Shown here piece after piece: positions 7,721 through 16,239 of a DNA stretch of 64,000 nt. A program made the position numbers and the translations under genes. Source of the DNA: Bacillus_BA songklensis (GTDB taxonomy: Bacteria; Bacillota; Bacilli; Bacillales; Bacillaceae_H); contig NZ_JBHRZT010000067.1 in NCBI RefSeq assembly GCF_042649685.1, forward strand, positions 124,001 to 188,000, written 5' to 3'. Position 1 is the stretch's first letter, and the number at the start of each line of letters is the position of its first letter. The notes under the pieces are model-generated. The model was not told the origin of the DNA and made no database searches. It saw only the letters and a list, made by a program, of their open reading frames with translations.

Positions 7721-9223
7721 ATGTTTAACTGGCTTCAGTCCAAAAAAAAGAAAAAAGCTCAAACAAGCAAGCCTGCTCCTACTCTATCCGGTTTATTTGA
7801 TACGTTGTCAGGTTCCAGCGATTTTCTTCATTTCACTTTTGAAACAGACGGGAAGTCATGCCAGGTTACATATATTAAGACGCTTGTAAATCCAGATTTT
7901 ATACATACTCATATTTTATCTCCCCTAAGTAAAAAAGACTTCAGAAACCTTGAAGATATTGGGGAGCTGCTGCCAATCGAAAACATAGTTATCACGGATT
8001 GTGTTGAAGAAATTCAGAATAAAATCATGAGTGGTCATATTTTTATTCAAATGAAAGAGAAGGACCGCAAAGGGGTTCTTATATCGGCTGTCGCTAATGA
8101 AACAAGGCAGGTAACCACTCCCGAGGTTGAGTTTAGCGTTGTTGGTCCGAAAGAGGCTTTTGTAGAGTCATTGGATACGAATATCAATTTAATTCGAAAA
8201 AGACTGCCTCTTCCTCAATTGCAAGTAAAAGAAGTTCGGGTAGGGAAAATTTCAAAGACCAGGGTAGTCGTTCTATATATTGATGGAATTGCCAATCAGG
8301 AGAATATCAACACCGTTATGCAGCGGATTCAAGACTTGGAATATGACCAGATTTCGGATAGTTCCTTTATTACTCAAATGATTGCCGATAACAGCAACTC
8401 GCCTTTTCCCCAGTTTGTTGATACGGAAAGGCCCGATCGGGTAACAAGCGTGTTGTCAGAGGGGAAAATCGCCATTATCGTTGACGGTTCTCCACACGCC
8501 TTTACCGTGCCGATCACATTAGTAGAATTCTTTTCGGCTTTTGAAGATTATTTTTTACCGTGGCACATTGCCTCAAGCTTTCGTTTAATTCGACTTGGGG
8601 CCGTTATGTTCTCGGTCTTATCAACGCCCCTGTATGTAGCGGTCCTAACATACCATTACGAAATGATCCCAACTAGATTGCTGGCTACGCTCGTTTCATC
8701 CAGAGCCGCAATTCCGTTTCCGCCCATTATAGAGGCCGTTATATTAGAGCTTACCATTGAATTGCTGCGGGAAGCCGGGGCGCGCCTTCCGACGAAGGTC
8801 GGCCAGACGATTGGTATCGTAGGCGGTATCGTAATCGGGACAGCGTCAGTGCAAGCAGGATTAACAAGCAATGTACTTCTTATCATTATTGCATTGGCAG
8901 CACTCGCTTCCTTTACAACACCTATTTATCAGATGAGTAATACGATCCGGCTTATCCGCTTTCCATTTCTTTTATTTGCCCAACTCTGGGGAATTATAGG
9001 TGTTTCGATGTGCTTTAGCTTTTTTCTAGCCCATCTGCTAAAGCTTACATCAATCGGACGTCCATATTTAGCGCCTATCTATCCTCTTCGCATAAAGGAT
9101 TTAAGGGACGCTTTGTTTCGATTGCCGTTCAGCTGGCAGGCAAAGCGGCCGATTCAGATGCGCCCGGAGGATTCGGCACGATTTGACAAAGGTCGCGCTC
9201 TTGCCAAAAAAGACAATAAGTAA
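7721..9223 (+). CDS. Spore germination protein, GerA family A subunit
   Basis: A 500-residue A subunit of a germinant receptor, located in the inner spore membrane. The N-terminal ~270 residues are the soluble, ligand-sensing part (LSPLSKKDFRNLEDIGELLP, and the DGIANQENINTVMQRI segment). The rest has several membrane helices around AAIPFPPIIEAVILELTIELLREA and GQTIGIVGGIVIGTASVQAG, both highly conserved in GerAA/GerBA/GerKA. The ATG at 7721 is chosen because GGGGGTGA lies 6 nt upstream; the in-frame ATG at 7715 is only 2 nt from it. It is the first gene of an A-B-C operon, expected to be forespore-expressed. The germinant is not predictable. Confidence 0.93.
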   Translation: MFNWLQSKKKKKAQTSKPAPTLSGLFDTLSGSSDFLHFTFETDGKSCQVTYIKTLVNPDFIHTHILSPLSKKDFRNLEDIGELLPIENIVITDCVEEIQNKIMSGHIFIQMKEKDRKGVLISAVANETRQVTTPEVEFSVVGPKEAFVESLDTNINLIRKRLPLPQLQVKEVRVGKISKTRVVVLYIDGIANQENINTVMQRIQDLEYDQISDSSFITQMIADNSNSPFPQFVDTERPDRVTSVLSEGKIAIIVDGSPHAFTVPITLVEFFSAFEDYFLPWHIASSFRLIRLGAVMFSVLSTPLYVAVLTYHYEMIPTRLLATLVSSRAAIPFPPIIEAVILELTIELLREAGARLPTKVGQTIGIVGGIVIGTASVQAGLTSNVLLIIIALAALASFTTPIYQMSNTIRLIRFPFLLFAQLWGIIGVSMCFSFFLAHLLKLTSIGRPYLAPIYPLRIKDLRDALFRLPFSWQAKRPIQMRPEDSARFDKGRALAKKDNK

Positions 9224-9250
9224 TAAAAAGTGTGGGAAAGATGGTGGCTT

Positions 9251-10342
9251 ATGCAGCCTGTAATAACTGAAAAAGAACAAGTTTCTTCATTTTTAACTTT
9301 TTATCTTATCCATTCCATGCAAATAGGAGTGGGCATTCTCGGATTTGAACGCTATATTGCCAAGGATGCCGGGTATGATGCCTGGATCTCCATTATTCTC
9401 GCGGGAATTGGGATGCATGTCGCGCTCTGGCTGTCTTACAAAATTCTTGATAAGAGCAATGGAGATCTTATTGAAACGCATGCCCAGTTGTTCGGGAAAT
9501 GGATAGGCGGATTTTTGTCCTTTTTATTTGTCCTTTATTGCCTTGTGCTTGCGATCACCGTTTTACGGACATTTACGGAAATCGTACAAGTATGGATATT
9601 TCCAGAGTTGTCCACCTGGATTTACAGCGGTGTGTTTATTTTGCTGGCCCTCTCTTTTGTAGCGGGAGGATTCCGCGTCGTGACGGGTATTTGTTTTTTT
9701 AGCGTGCTCTACGGGCTGCCGCTTCTTGCCGTCAAATATTTTCCATTAAAGTACGGCCATTTTGAACATTTACTGCCGATTTTCGATCATTCTCCTGGAG
9801 ACATCATGAAAGCCGCACAAACGATGACTCTTAATTTTATTGGGATTGAGCTTTTGTTTTTATATTATCCTTTTATCAAACATGCAAAAAGCTCTCAAAA
9901 ATGGGCTCACTATGGGGTTCTTTTCACGACCGCCGTTTACTTGATCACGGCACTCGTTTCTTACGTTTATTTTAGTGAAGGGCAATTACAGCGCATTACT
10001 TGGGCTACTTTAACTTTGTGGAAAATTGTTGATTTGCCTTTTATTGAACGATTTGAGTATGCTGGTCTCGGCATTTGGGAGACGGTTGTTTTGTCCAATA
10101 TTTGCTTGAGTTTGTGGGCAGCTTATCAAGGAATCAACCGCTTATTTTCCTTGAATTCCAAGATGATCATGTTCGCCCTCGGGGTTATCACTTTACTAGG
10201 GTGCGGGCTGTTGGTAACGCGTGCTCAGATTGACTTATTGAATACCCTTGTATCGAAAGCGGGATTTTATGTTCTTTACGGCTACATACCGTTTCTTTTT
10301 ATTACTCAACTCATTGTATTGAAAGTAAGGAGGAACCAATGA
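9251..10342 (+). CDS. Spore germination protein, GerA family B subunit
   Basis: A 363-residue, ~10-helix integral membrane protein of the amino-acid permease-like GerAB family, the germinant-binding subunit. It shows the expected opening (ITEKEQVSSFLTFYLIHSMQIGVGILGFERYIAKDAG) in pattern, with the GxGxLGF-like glycine motif in helix 1. The open frame starts at a GTG at 9230, but ATG 9251 (MQPVITEKEQ) matches family N-termini and has GGTGG just upstream. It starts 27 nt after the A subunit and overlaps the C subunit by four bases, so the three are translationally coupled. Confidence 0.9.
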   Translation: MQPVITEKEQVSSFLTFYLIHSMQIGVGILGFERYIAKDAGYDAWISIILAGIGMHVALWLSYKILDKSNGDLIETHAQLFGKWIGGFLSFLFVLYCLVLAITVLRTFTEIVQVWIFPELSTWIYSGVFILLALSFVAGGFRVVTGICFFSVLYGLPLLAVKYFPLKYGHFEHLLPIFDHSPGDIMKAAQTMTLNFIGIELLFLYYPFIKHAKSSQKWAHYGVLFTTAVYLITALVSYVYFSEGQLQRITWATLTLWKIVDLPFIERFEYAGLGIWETVVLSNICLSLWAAYQGINRLFSLNSKMIMFALGVITLLGCGLLVTRAQIDLLNTLVSKAGFYVLYGYIPFLFITQLIVLKVRRNQ

Positions 10343-11418
10343 TTAAAAAAAGGAGTCTCCTATTATTCATTGTCATTGTACTGGCAGGCTGCACCCCTTC
10401 CGCAAGCATTGAAAATATCCAGCTCGTCCAAACGCTTGGGGTGGATGAAGCCGGTGAGAATAAAGTGAGGGCAACGGCTGCTACAACTATTTTCACTCAA
10501 GGACAGCAAGGCGCAAGTTCTAAAACGGAGACGTTTACGTCTGTTTCACATATAATGAAAGATGTTCAAAGAATTTTACAGGGGCAATCGCCTAAACCGA
10601 TTCGGCTTGGGAAAATGAAGGTCGTCCTTTTTGATGAAGAATTAGCACGCCGGGGACTGTTTCCATTTGTTGATGCATTAGGAAGGGATCCAAGAATTGG
10701 AAGACTTCTCTATCTTTTGATCGTTGAGGAAGACACGAAAAAGTTATTGGAAGGGAACTATCCGTCCAGTTCAAATGTTTCGGAATATTTGCTGGAAATG
10801 ATGGAGCATAACATGAAGCAAAATGTTCCCCATTTTAACATACATGATTTTTTTTACACTTATGACGGGAAAGGGATGGACCCTTTTCTTCCTTTAATTA
10901 AAAAAAATAAAGATAAAATTGAGATAACAGGGTTGGCGTTATTTGATGATGATAAATATGTTGATTCGATCTCTTTTCGGGACAGCTTCGTTTTTAAAAT
11001 GTTACTGGAAAACTTTCAGAATGGCTTGTATGAGGTAGAAGCGGGAGAAGATGGTTATTTGGAGATTGAAACGATCAAGTCTAAAGTAAAATATGAGATC
11101 AAGAATGGAAATGATCATCCTCGTATTTCCATCTATGTAAAGATGCAGGGATTTATTGAAGATGAAATAGGGGTAAATTTAAAGGGAAACCGAAATTTAC
11201 AAGAAATAGAAAAGAAAACAGCAAAGGACCTTGAAAAGAAATCACTTAACATGATTCGCAAATTCCAAGAAAAGGGCATAGATCCTCTTCGATTCGGGAG
11301 CAGAGTTAAATATGTAACCAGAAACTGGAGCGAAGAAAAATGGGAGGGACAATACCCTTCAACGGACTTTCGAGTCAATGTTGATGTTAAGATTATACAA
11401 AAGGGCATTTTAGAATAA
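10339..11418 (+). CDS. Spore germination lipoprotein, GerA family C subunit
   Basis: A 359-residue GerAC-family lipoprotein. A signal peptide (LLLFIVIVLAGCTPSAS) ends in the lipobox LAGC, so the mature protein is lipid-anchored at Cys18 on the outer face of the inner spore membrane. The family core is seen in QTLGVDEAG, PIRLGKMKVVLFDEELARRG and the C-terminal DFRVNVDVKI strand. Length is typical. The ATG overlaps the gerAB-like stop. No terminator stands directly after the stop; the first plus-strand terminator-like hairpin is at 11675-11709. Confidence 0.92.
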   Translation: MIKKRSLLLFIVIVLAGCTPSASIENIQLVQTLGVDEAGENKVRATAATTIFTQGQQGASSKTETFTSVSHIMKDVQRILQGQSPKPIRLGKMKVVLFDEELARRGLFPFVDALGRDPRIGRLLYLLIVEEDTKKLLEGNYPSSSNVSEYLLEMMEHNMKQNVPHFNIHDFFYTYDGKGMDPFLPLIKKNKDKIEITGLALFDDDKYVDSISFRDSFVFKMLLENFQNGLYEVEAGEDGYLEIETIKSKVKYEIKNGNDHPRISIYVKMQGFIEDEIGVNLKGNRNLQEIEKKTAKDLEKKSLNMIRKFQEKGIDPLRFGSRVKYVTRNWSEEKWEGQYPSTDFRVNVDVKIIQKGILE

Positions 11419-11489
11419 GCGGGACACTATTTTTTCTTGTTTTCGGCAACGAGCAAGACGGCTACGGGAACAAGCATTACCCATACATG

Positions 11490-11525
11490 AAAAAAGCGTG
11501 TCAAGCACACTTGCACTTGATACGC
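11490..11525 (-). terminator. Terminator of the 36-aa peptide gene
   Basis: GCGTATCAAG and CTTGACACGC form a hairpin on the minus strand, followed by six Ts. Confidence 0.7.
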
Positions 11526-11541
11526 TCTACACCAGGTCTGT

Positions 11542-11652
11542 TTAGTTCCTGTCTTTATCGGACTTGCTCAGCAGGACATTGAATAAGAGTGTACTTAATC
11601 CAATGACTACTGAAAAAATGGCACATACAGCCGTAACTGTATTGCTGTCCAT
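11542..11652 (-). CDS. Small hydrophobic peptide (toxin-like), 36 aa
   Basis: The peptide begins MDSNTVTAVCAIFSVVIG and ends SKSDKDRN. It has one membrane segment and a charged tail, the layout of Bacillus holin-like or type I toxin peptides. GGCGGTG precedes the ATG by 7 nt and a good terminator follows, so it forms a self-contained ~200-nt unit opposite to the germination operon. No homologue was recognised, and coding is inferred from the binding site, the terminator and the composition. Confidence 0.5.
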   Translation of the reverse strand: MDSNTVTAVCAIFSVVIGLSTLLFNVLLSKSDKDRN

Positions 11653-11674
11653 CCTCAGCACCGCCTTTCTGTAA

Positions 11675-11709
11675 AAGTTCTTCGTTTTGTCATACGAAGG
11701 ACTTTTTTT
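11675..11709 (+). terminator. Terminator-like hairpin downstream of the germination operon
   Basis: AAGTTCTTCG pairs with CGAAGGACTT, followed by a T run. A plus-strand transcript from gerAC ending here would be antisense to the small peptide gene at 11542-11652. Bases 11710-11928 hold nothing recognisable. Confidence 0.65.
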
Positions 11710-11943
11710 GTCATGAAAAACATAAACAAAAATGAGAAATGGTGGTATATATAGTAATGGATTAAATATCGTGCCGGTCCTGGTACTTTAAAATCCGTAA
11801 ATGCTGCTTTAGCTAAATGGAAAGTACATCCTTTATTTTGTCTGAATCAAGCTTGTCCAATACCTTCGTTAGATAATATATTTTTAAGAAGATGCTGTTG
11901 TTTTGCTCACTGCCCGATTTTAATAGAATAGGAGATGTTATGG

Positions 11944-12123
11944 ATGAAACGATTTCACTGCTGTGCGACTTGCATCCATTTTAAACCAGTTAAAACAGAA
12001 AGGGGTATGACGTATTTTTGTTCCCGCTTAGGATATGAAACAGATCCAAAGTATCAATTCAATTGCTGGAGTCCGACAGAGACGGTCCGTAAGTTGATAG
12101 AAAAGGAAAAAGGGAAGGGCTAA
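11944..12123 (+). CDS. Small cysteine-rich, probably zinc-binding protein
   Basis: A 59-residue protein opening MKRFHCCATCIHFKP, with further cysteines in TYFCSRLGYE and FNCWSP. The CCxxC...C...C spacing suggests a single zinc site. The ATG at 11944 lies 9 nt after TAGGAG; the upstream in-frame ATG at 11935 overlaps that site and is rejected. The tail is basic (EKEKGKG). It resembles conserved hypothetical proteins of Bacillaceae. I cannot name a function. Confidence 0.65.
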   Translation: MKRFHCCATCIHFKPVKTERGMTYFCSRLGYETDPKYQFNCWSPTETVRKLIEKEKGKG

Positions 12124-12278
12124 AATATATCAACTCTATGACAAAACAAGAAAAATTGTAAAACAATGTAATGCTCTAGAAAAGCAGCTGTAAAACAGCC
12201 TTGGTATAATGAAAGAGGTAACTAGTACCTATATTACCTTAAGTGATTTAGAAGAACGCGGCAAGGAAGGGGAGCCTT

Positions 12279-12632
12279 ATGGATTCATACATTAAAAAAT
12301 CGTTAGAGGAATGGAAAGAAGAAATCTCCGAACTATTAGGTGCAATCGATGAGGAGTATGAAAAAGTGAAACAAGAGTTAAAACTCTATTCCTATAAATA
12401 CGGGATTACAAAGCAAGTGATTCAATCAACGGTAAATGATGAAATCATCAATAACATTCGGGAATTATATCATAAGCCTTTTGAGGAGAAATACAACGAA
12501 TTGAAGGAAGAAATAAAAGATTTGGAAGAAAAACGAAAGGTATTCCAAATGTTTGTGAACAAAATCGATGAGGTCAGCCGAAAAGAAGATGTAAAACAGC
12601 CTTACATTCCGAATGTATTGCAAACTACATAA
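12279..12632 (+). CDS. Coiled-coil protein of unknown function
   Basis: A 117-residue, highly charged, almost wholly helical protein. Two Glu/Lys-rich stretches (EEWKEEISELLGAIDEEYEK and the region around YNELKEEIKDLEEKRKVF) should form coiled coil. There is no signal peptide or membrane segment. GGGGAG lies 4 nt before the ATG. A TATAAT-like -10 is visible at 12205. It is followed by a strong bidirectional terminator shared with the PadR gene. Function unknown. Confidence 0.7.
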   Translation: MDSYIKKSLEEWKEEISELLGAIDEEYEKVKQELKLYSYKYGITKQVIQSTVNDEIINNIRELYHKPFEEKYNELKEEIKDLEEKRKVFQMFVNKIDEVSRKEDVKQPYIPNVLQTT

Positions 12633-12636
12633 TGAA

Positions 12637-12671
12637 AAAGAGGCCGTTAAAAAAACAGCGGCCTCTTTTAA
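12637..12671. terminator. Bidirectional terminator
   Basis: AAAGAGGCCG pairs with CGGCCTCTTT with A/T runs on both sides. It serves the coiled-coil gene (plus) and the PadR gene (minus). Confidence 0.85.
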
Positions 12672-13225
12672 TGGGTATCATTTTTCATGAATTGAAGCTC
12701 TTCGATCACTTCATCTAAAAACCGCAGCTGCAAATCGTACTGGCCGAGTATATTGGTGAAAGTGAGTTCTGTCAGTTTTCCCGCTTTCATATGGCGGGCT
12801 TTGGTGTGCATCCCGGTCTCAAGTGCTTGTCGTTCCTGTTGGAGAATTCGTTTTTGTTCTTCCACAGCGTTCATCAGTTCATTCACGTTTACACGGTTAT
12901 TCGGCATGCTCAGCATAGACAGACCGGTATAAAAAACGGTAGGCAGGACAACCGAAGATTGTTTAAACGAATCAATCAATAGTTGATCATATTCGTCTAC
13001 GCCTTTTTCGGTCACTTTGTAAATGGCTTTTGAGCGGTGGCCTGTCGTTTCGACCGATTCGATTTCCACCAATCCTTCTTTTTCCATCTTTTTTAACGCG
13101 TGGTAAATGGAACCAGGGAGAATGCCTGCCCATTTATCGGTCTGGCTAGTTTGCAAAAGTTGCTGGATTTCATAGCCGGACATCGGCTTCATTCGTAAAA
13201 GACCTAATACCATTAATCTTGTCAT
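12668..13225 (-). CDS. PadR-family transcriptional regulator
   Basis: A 185-residue repressor of the PadR family: N-terminal winged helix (MSGYEIQQLLQ, GSIYHALKKMEKEGLVE, the wing GHRSKAIYKVTEKG) and a helical dimerisation domain at the C-terminus. The GGGGAGG ribosome binding site supports ATG 13225; the longer frame starting with TTG at 13252 overlaps the operator-like palindrome. TCAACGTTGA stands at 13249-13258 and a related dyad precedes the next gene upstream, suggesting autoregulation and control of that gene. The effector is unknown. Confidence 0.85.
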   Translation of the reverse strand: MTRLMVLGLLRMKPMSGYEIQQLLQTSQTDKWAGILPGSIYHALKKMEKEGLVEIESVETTGHRSKAIYKVTEKGVDEYDQLLIDSFKQSSVVLPTVFYTGLSMLSMPNNRVNVNELMNAVEEQKRILQQERQALETGMHTKARHMKAGKLTELTFTNILGQYDLQLRFLDEVIEELQFMKNDTH

Positions 13226-13248
13226 AAAGCCTCCCCAATCTACATTAG

Positions 13249-13262
13249 TCAACGTTGAGTAT
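13249..13262. promoter_or_regulatory. Operator-like palindrome upstream of the PadR gene
   Basis: TCAACGTTGA is a perfect 10-bp palindrome followed by GTAT. The same CAAYGTTGAGTATAT string occurs at 13943-13957 before the neighbouring gene. It is inferred to be a PadR operator. Confidence 0.5.
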
Positions 13263-13291
13263 ATTGAGATAAAAATAACATAATTTAACTA

Positions 13292-13909
13292 TTAATGTAA
13301 AGATTTATGTCTTAAATTTTCGAATTGAAAGGAGCAGTGAGGATCGCCTTTTGACAAAAGCTGAGGACGCTCAAAGCGAACGCCGTACTTTGGGTTTTTC
13401 AATAAATCCCCCCATATATTATCAAGGCTGCAAAAGAGAGGCATCATTTCCAATGCATCATGTGAGCGGAAAAAATCAAAGAAGAAGCATTTCTTTATAT
13501 GAAAGTGATAGTTCCGATCAGTATCCGTCAAAATATCATATTGGAAATGTTGATCCCCATAATGATTCACTTGTTTCCATTTGGAGATGTTCACGATTCG
13601 TTTAAAGGGAGTCGGATCGAGCCTTAAAAACAGTTTCATGAAGAAACGCTGCTTTTCCTGGCTGTGTTCAACTAAACTGTATCGAATGATGGATTCCCAG
13701 TCTTTGATGGAACGATCCTTTAAGGTTTGGAATGTAGAAAGTACCATTGATGTGAAGATAATATTCAGTTCCGTCGGTTTATCCACTATCCATGATTGAT
13801 TTTCTTGAAGAATGATTTTATAGCGTTGTTGTATCTCTTGAACAATGTCACCGTCTACCTTTTTACTTAATCCTTTAAAATACTGTTTCTCGATGAATTT
13901 TTTCATCAT
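13292..13909 (-). CDS. L-2-amino-thiazoline-4-carboxylate hydrolase-like protein
   Basis: A 205-residue protein that fits the ATC-hydrolase family, whose founding member opens the thiazoline ring in cysteine synthesis by pseudomonads. The family-like layout is helical N-terminus, KKCFFFDFFRSH, EMMPLFCSLDNIWGD and the C-terminal GDPHCSFQFENL. In bacilli such genes usually accompany a PadR or TetR regulator and their real substrate is unproven. The start MMKKF at 13909 or 13906 lacks a strong binding site. An inverted repeat TTCAATGTT/AACGTTGAA lies at 13941-13967. Confidence 0.65.
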   Translation of the reverse strand: MMKKFIEKQYFKGLSKKVDGDIVQEIQQRYKIILQENQSWIVDKPTELNIIFTSMVLSTFQTLKDRSIKDWESIIRYSLVEHSQEKQRFFMKLFLRLDPTPFKRIVNISKWKQVNHYGDQHFQYDILTDTDRNYHFHIKKCFFFDFFRSHDALEMMPLFCSLDNIWGDLLKNPKYGVRFERPQLLSKGDPHCSFQFENLRHKSLH

Positions 13910-13940
13910 AAAAAAGCCACCTTTTCATTAAGATTGTTTA

Positions 13941-13967
13941 TTCAATGTTGAGTATATAACGTTGAAT
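13941..13967. promoter_or_regulatory. Operator-like dyad upstream of the ATC-hydrolase-like gene
   Basis: TTCAATGTT and AACGTTGAA are near-complementary arms separated by GAGTATAT. They share CAAYGTTGAGTATAT with the site before the PadR gene. Bases 13968-14190 also hold a short AAGGAG-preceded ORF (14036, ten codons) and AT-rich debris, with no recognisable gene. Confidence 0.5.
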
Positions 13968-14197
13968 TAAAAATAACACAATTTACCTTTTATTGTAAAT
14001 AGGTTAAGGAAAATATAACGAAGGAGAATGACCATGATAGGAGCAGCTGTTCAATATGAAAAATAATGAACAATGTTCATCCAGCTATTGATTTAGTAGA
14101 CGATAAAATTTATGATTAGAGACAATTAAAGAAAATCATAATGGATGATGAAGAGGTTTGGAATAACTAGAAGCCTGACATTTGTAAGGATGGTAAC

Positions 14198-14836
14198 ATG
14201 CGAGAACGATTAATTCAGTTAGTGGAACAAGAACTTTTACCGAATGTGAAATTGCAAGCCCCCGTTTTGAATAACCCCATTGTCGTGCAGGAAGTCCCGG
14301 ATGGATGGGAATGCATCGGAAGAGGGAATTATGCGGCAGTATTTGTGCATCGCCAGTTTAAAGGTTGGGTCGTGAAAGTGTATGCCCATCATTACGAAAG
14401 TGTGGAAAAAGAAGTGAGCGTGTACCATCGGTTAGGGGTTCACCCTGCCTATTCAAAGCTTATCGCAAGCGGGCCAACATACTTGATTTTACAACGCCTA
14501 AACGGCGTAACATTATATGAAGCGGTTCACAAGGGAATTCCAATTCCCGAAAGTGTCATTAAAGACATCAACAAAGCGCTCGAGTATGCGAAAAAGAGAG
14601 GATTGAACCCGATAGATGTTCATGGGAAAAATATCATAATGAATGAAGGCAGAGGATATGTGGTCGATGTATCGGACTTTTACAAAAAAGGGCGAGACCG
14701 GAAATGGAAAGACTTAGTGAAAGCTTATTATCGCGTTTATTTGCCGTTCATTTACAAATATCGGCTTCGCGTGCCGTATTGGTTGTTGGATGTGGCACGC
14801 CATTCATACCGATTTTATCGCAGATTTAAAAAATAA
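14198..14836 (+). CDS. Protein-kinase-fold protein (serine/threonine kinase-like)
   Basis: A 212-residue single-domain protein with reduced kinase motifs: glycine loop IGRGNYAAVF, the ATP lysine in WVVKVYAHH, a catalytic-loop equivalent DVHGKNIIM (Asn kept) and DVSDF in place of DFG. It resembles the YrzF/YbdM group of small Bacillus kinases. Whether it phosphorylates proteins or small molecules is not evident. The C-terminus is strongly basic and aromatic, which may help membrane association. It stands alone, convergent with salA, and ends in a terminator. Confidence 0.7.
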   Translation: MRERLIQLVEQELLPNVKLQAPVLNNPIVVQEVPDGWECIGRGNYAAVFVHRQFKGWVVKVYAHHYESVEKEVSVYHRLGVHPAYSKLIASGPTYLILQRLNGVTLYEAVHKGIPIPESVIKDINKALEYAKKRGLNPIDVHGKNIIMNEGRGYVVDVSDFYKKGRDRKWKDLVKAYYRVYLPFIYKYRLRVPYWLLDVARHSYRFYRRFKK

Positions 14837-14894
14837 AAGAAGAGGGATGTTTAAGAGGAAGCAGTAATCGTGGACATTTATATCCCAATAAAAT

Positions 14895-14921
14895 AAAAAC
14901 TTGGCAAATGCCAAGTTTTTT
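14895..14921. terminator. Terminator between the kinase-like gene and salA
   Basis: AAAACTTGGCA pairs with TGCCAAGTTTT, followed by Ts. The arms are A/T-flanked on both sides, so it may serve both convergent genes. Confidence 0.8.
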
Positions 14922-14984
14922 ATGTTTCCACTGGAATACCTGTATTTTTCTTTAAAAGAGGGGAGGACATCCCCTTCTTTTATA

Positions 14985-16037
14985 TCATCCATTATAAATG
15001 ATATCTTCTGCTAAGCTCGTAAACACTTCACCGATTAATGAGTCCTCATCATATACAGAAGATCCGGTGTTTTCTTCCGGCTGAGCAAATGGAACTCGGG
15101 CAATTACATTTGTTTTTAACTGCTCTGCAAGCGCATCTCCACCGCCTTGGCCGAATAAATATTTTTTCGTTCCGTCTTTTTCTTCATAATAGGCCATGTT
15201 TTCCACGACACCAATGATCTCATGTTTTGTATGAACCGCCATCGCACCTGCTCTTGAAGCGACAAAAGAGGCTACATTATGCGGAGTGGTGACGATAATT
15301 TCTTTTGCTTGAGGAATCATGGCTGCCACATCAATCGCGACATCACCTGTCCCAGGAGGTAAATCAAGGAGAAGGTAATCCAATTCTCCCCAGTGGGTGT
15401 TGACCAAGAAATTCCGAATCCATTTGTTAAGCATTGGGCCGCGCCACATGACAGGGTTATTGTCAGGAGCGAAAAAGCCCATCGACATGACTTTCACACC
15501 ATAACTTTCAATCGGAATCGCAGTTTGATCGATCATCGTCGGTTTTTGATCAATTTTCATCATGGCCGGGATACTGAATCCATAGATGTCCGCGTCAATA
15601 ATGCCGACACGCTTTCCTGCACGGGCCAATGCTGCCGCGAGATTGATGGTGACTGTTGATTTACCTACGCCGCCTTTACCGCTTGTGATCGCAATGAATG
15701 TTACGCCGGAATCAGGACGCAGCATTTTCGGCACCCCCGTGTCAGTCGTTACTTCTTTTTTAAGAGACTGTGTTAAAGCGGCAAGTTCTTCTTTTGACAT
15801 CACTCCAAACTTTAGCATAACAGAGGCAGCGCCAAGTTTTCGAAGGGCATCTTCGATATCTTGTTGGATTTTGGCTTTCAGAGGACATCCTTGAATCGTC
15901 AATACGACCTCTAGTTGAACATGAACGCCATCTATTATTTGAATATTTTTTACCATATTTAAATCTACAAGGCTTTTATGAAGCTCTGGATCCTGGATGG
16001 GTTTAAGAGCTTCTAATACTTGTTCCTTTGTTAACAT
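14985..16037 (-). CDS. salA: Mrp/NBP35-family ATPase SalA
   Basis: A 350-residue P-loop ATPase. An N-terminal DUF59/MIP18 domain (residues ~1-80, LTIQGCPLKAKIQQDI) precedes the deviant Walker A GKGGVGKSTVTINLAAALA, then DADIYGFSIP, the Mrp signature and DLPPGTGDV. The CxxC usual near the C-terminus of iron-sulfur-carrying Mrp proteins is absent, as in Bacillus SalA (ENMAYY followed by acidic residues). In B. subtilis SalA represses scoC and so raises exoprotease production; Fe-S cluster carriage is the wider family role. The start is the ATG at 16037. Confidence 0.88.
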   Translation of the reverse strand: MLTKEQVLEALKPIQDPELHKSLVDLNMVKNIQIIDGVHVQLEVVLTIQGCPLKAKIQQDIEDALRKLGAASVMLKFGVMSKEELAALTQSLKKEVTTDTGVPKMLRPDSGVTFIAITSGKGGVGKSTVTINLAAALARAGKRVGIIDADIYGFSIPAMMKIDQKPTMIDQTAIPIESYGVKVMSMGFFAPDNNPVMWRGPMLNKWIRNFLVNTHWGELDYLLLDLPPGTGDVAIDVAAMIPQAKEIIVTTPHNVASFVASRAGAMAVHTKHEIIGVVENMAYYEEKDGTKKYLFGQGGGDALAEQLKTNVIARVPFAQPEENTGSSVYDEDSLIGEVFTSLAEDIIYNG

Positions 16038-16076
16038 GATAACACTCGCTTTCTAGCTCTATTAAAATTTTAAAAA

Positions 16077-16153
16077 GGAAGGGGACTTGTCAGCTGTCCC
16101 CTATACTTTAAGGATTTATCTATAAATGAAATGGGCCCTTTCACGAAAGGGCA
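16077..16153 (-). terminator. Two successive terminator-like hairpins after the formate dehydrogenase operon
   Basis: GCCCTTTC/GAAAGGGC lies at 16135-16153. GGGGAC/GTCCCC, followed by TTCCTTTTT on the minus strand, lies at 16077-16100. Confidence 0.6.
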
Positions 16154-16176
16154 GGTCAATCTATTGATAGGAGAAG

Positions 16177-16239
16177 TTATTTCCTAAATGGAAATAGTCT
16201 AAACAGCATTCCTTCAAAAATTTTAAGAAAAGAAATCAC
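16177..16239 (-). CDS. Putative 20-residue peptide with sequestered start
   Basis: A GTG start gives the 20-residue peptide VISFLKIFEGMLFRLFPFRK. It is amphipathic, with basic ends. AAGGAGG lies 4 nt upstream. The start codon sits in the 3' arm (GAACGGTGATTT) of a long hairpin whose 5' arm is AAATCACCGTTC at about 16280-16291, with the binding site in the loop. Coding is unproven, and no homologue is recognised. Confidence 0.35.
   Translation of the reverse strand: MISFLKIFEGMLFRLFPFRK

Noticed and set aside
14036..14150. Short ORF with a good AAGGAG site
   Set aside because: It stops after ten codons. The following frames (for example MNNVHPAIDLVDDKIYD) lack binding sites and family matches, so it is treated as debris.
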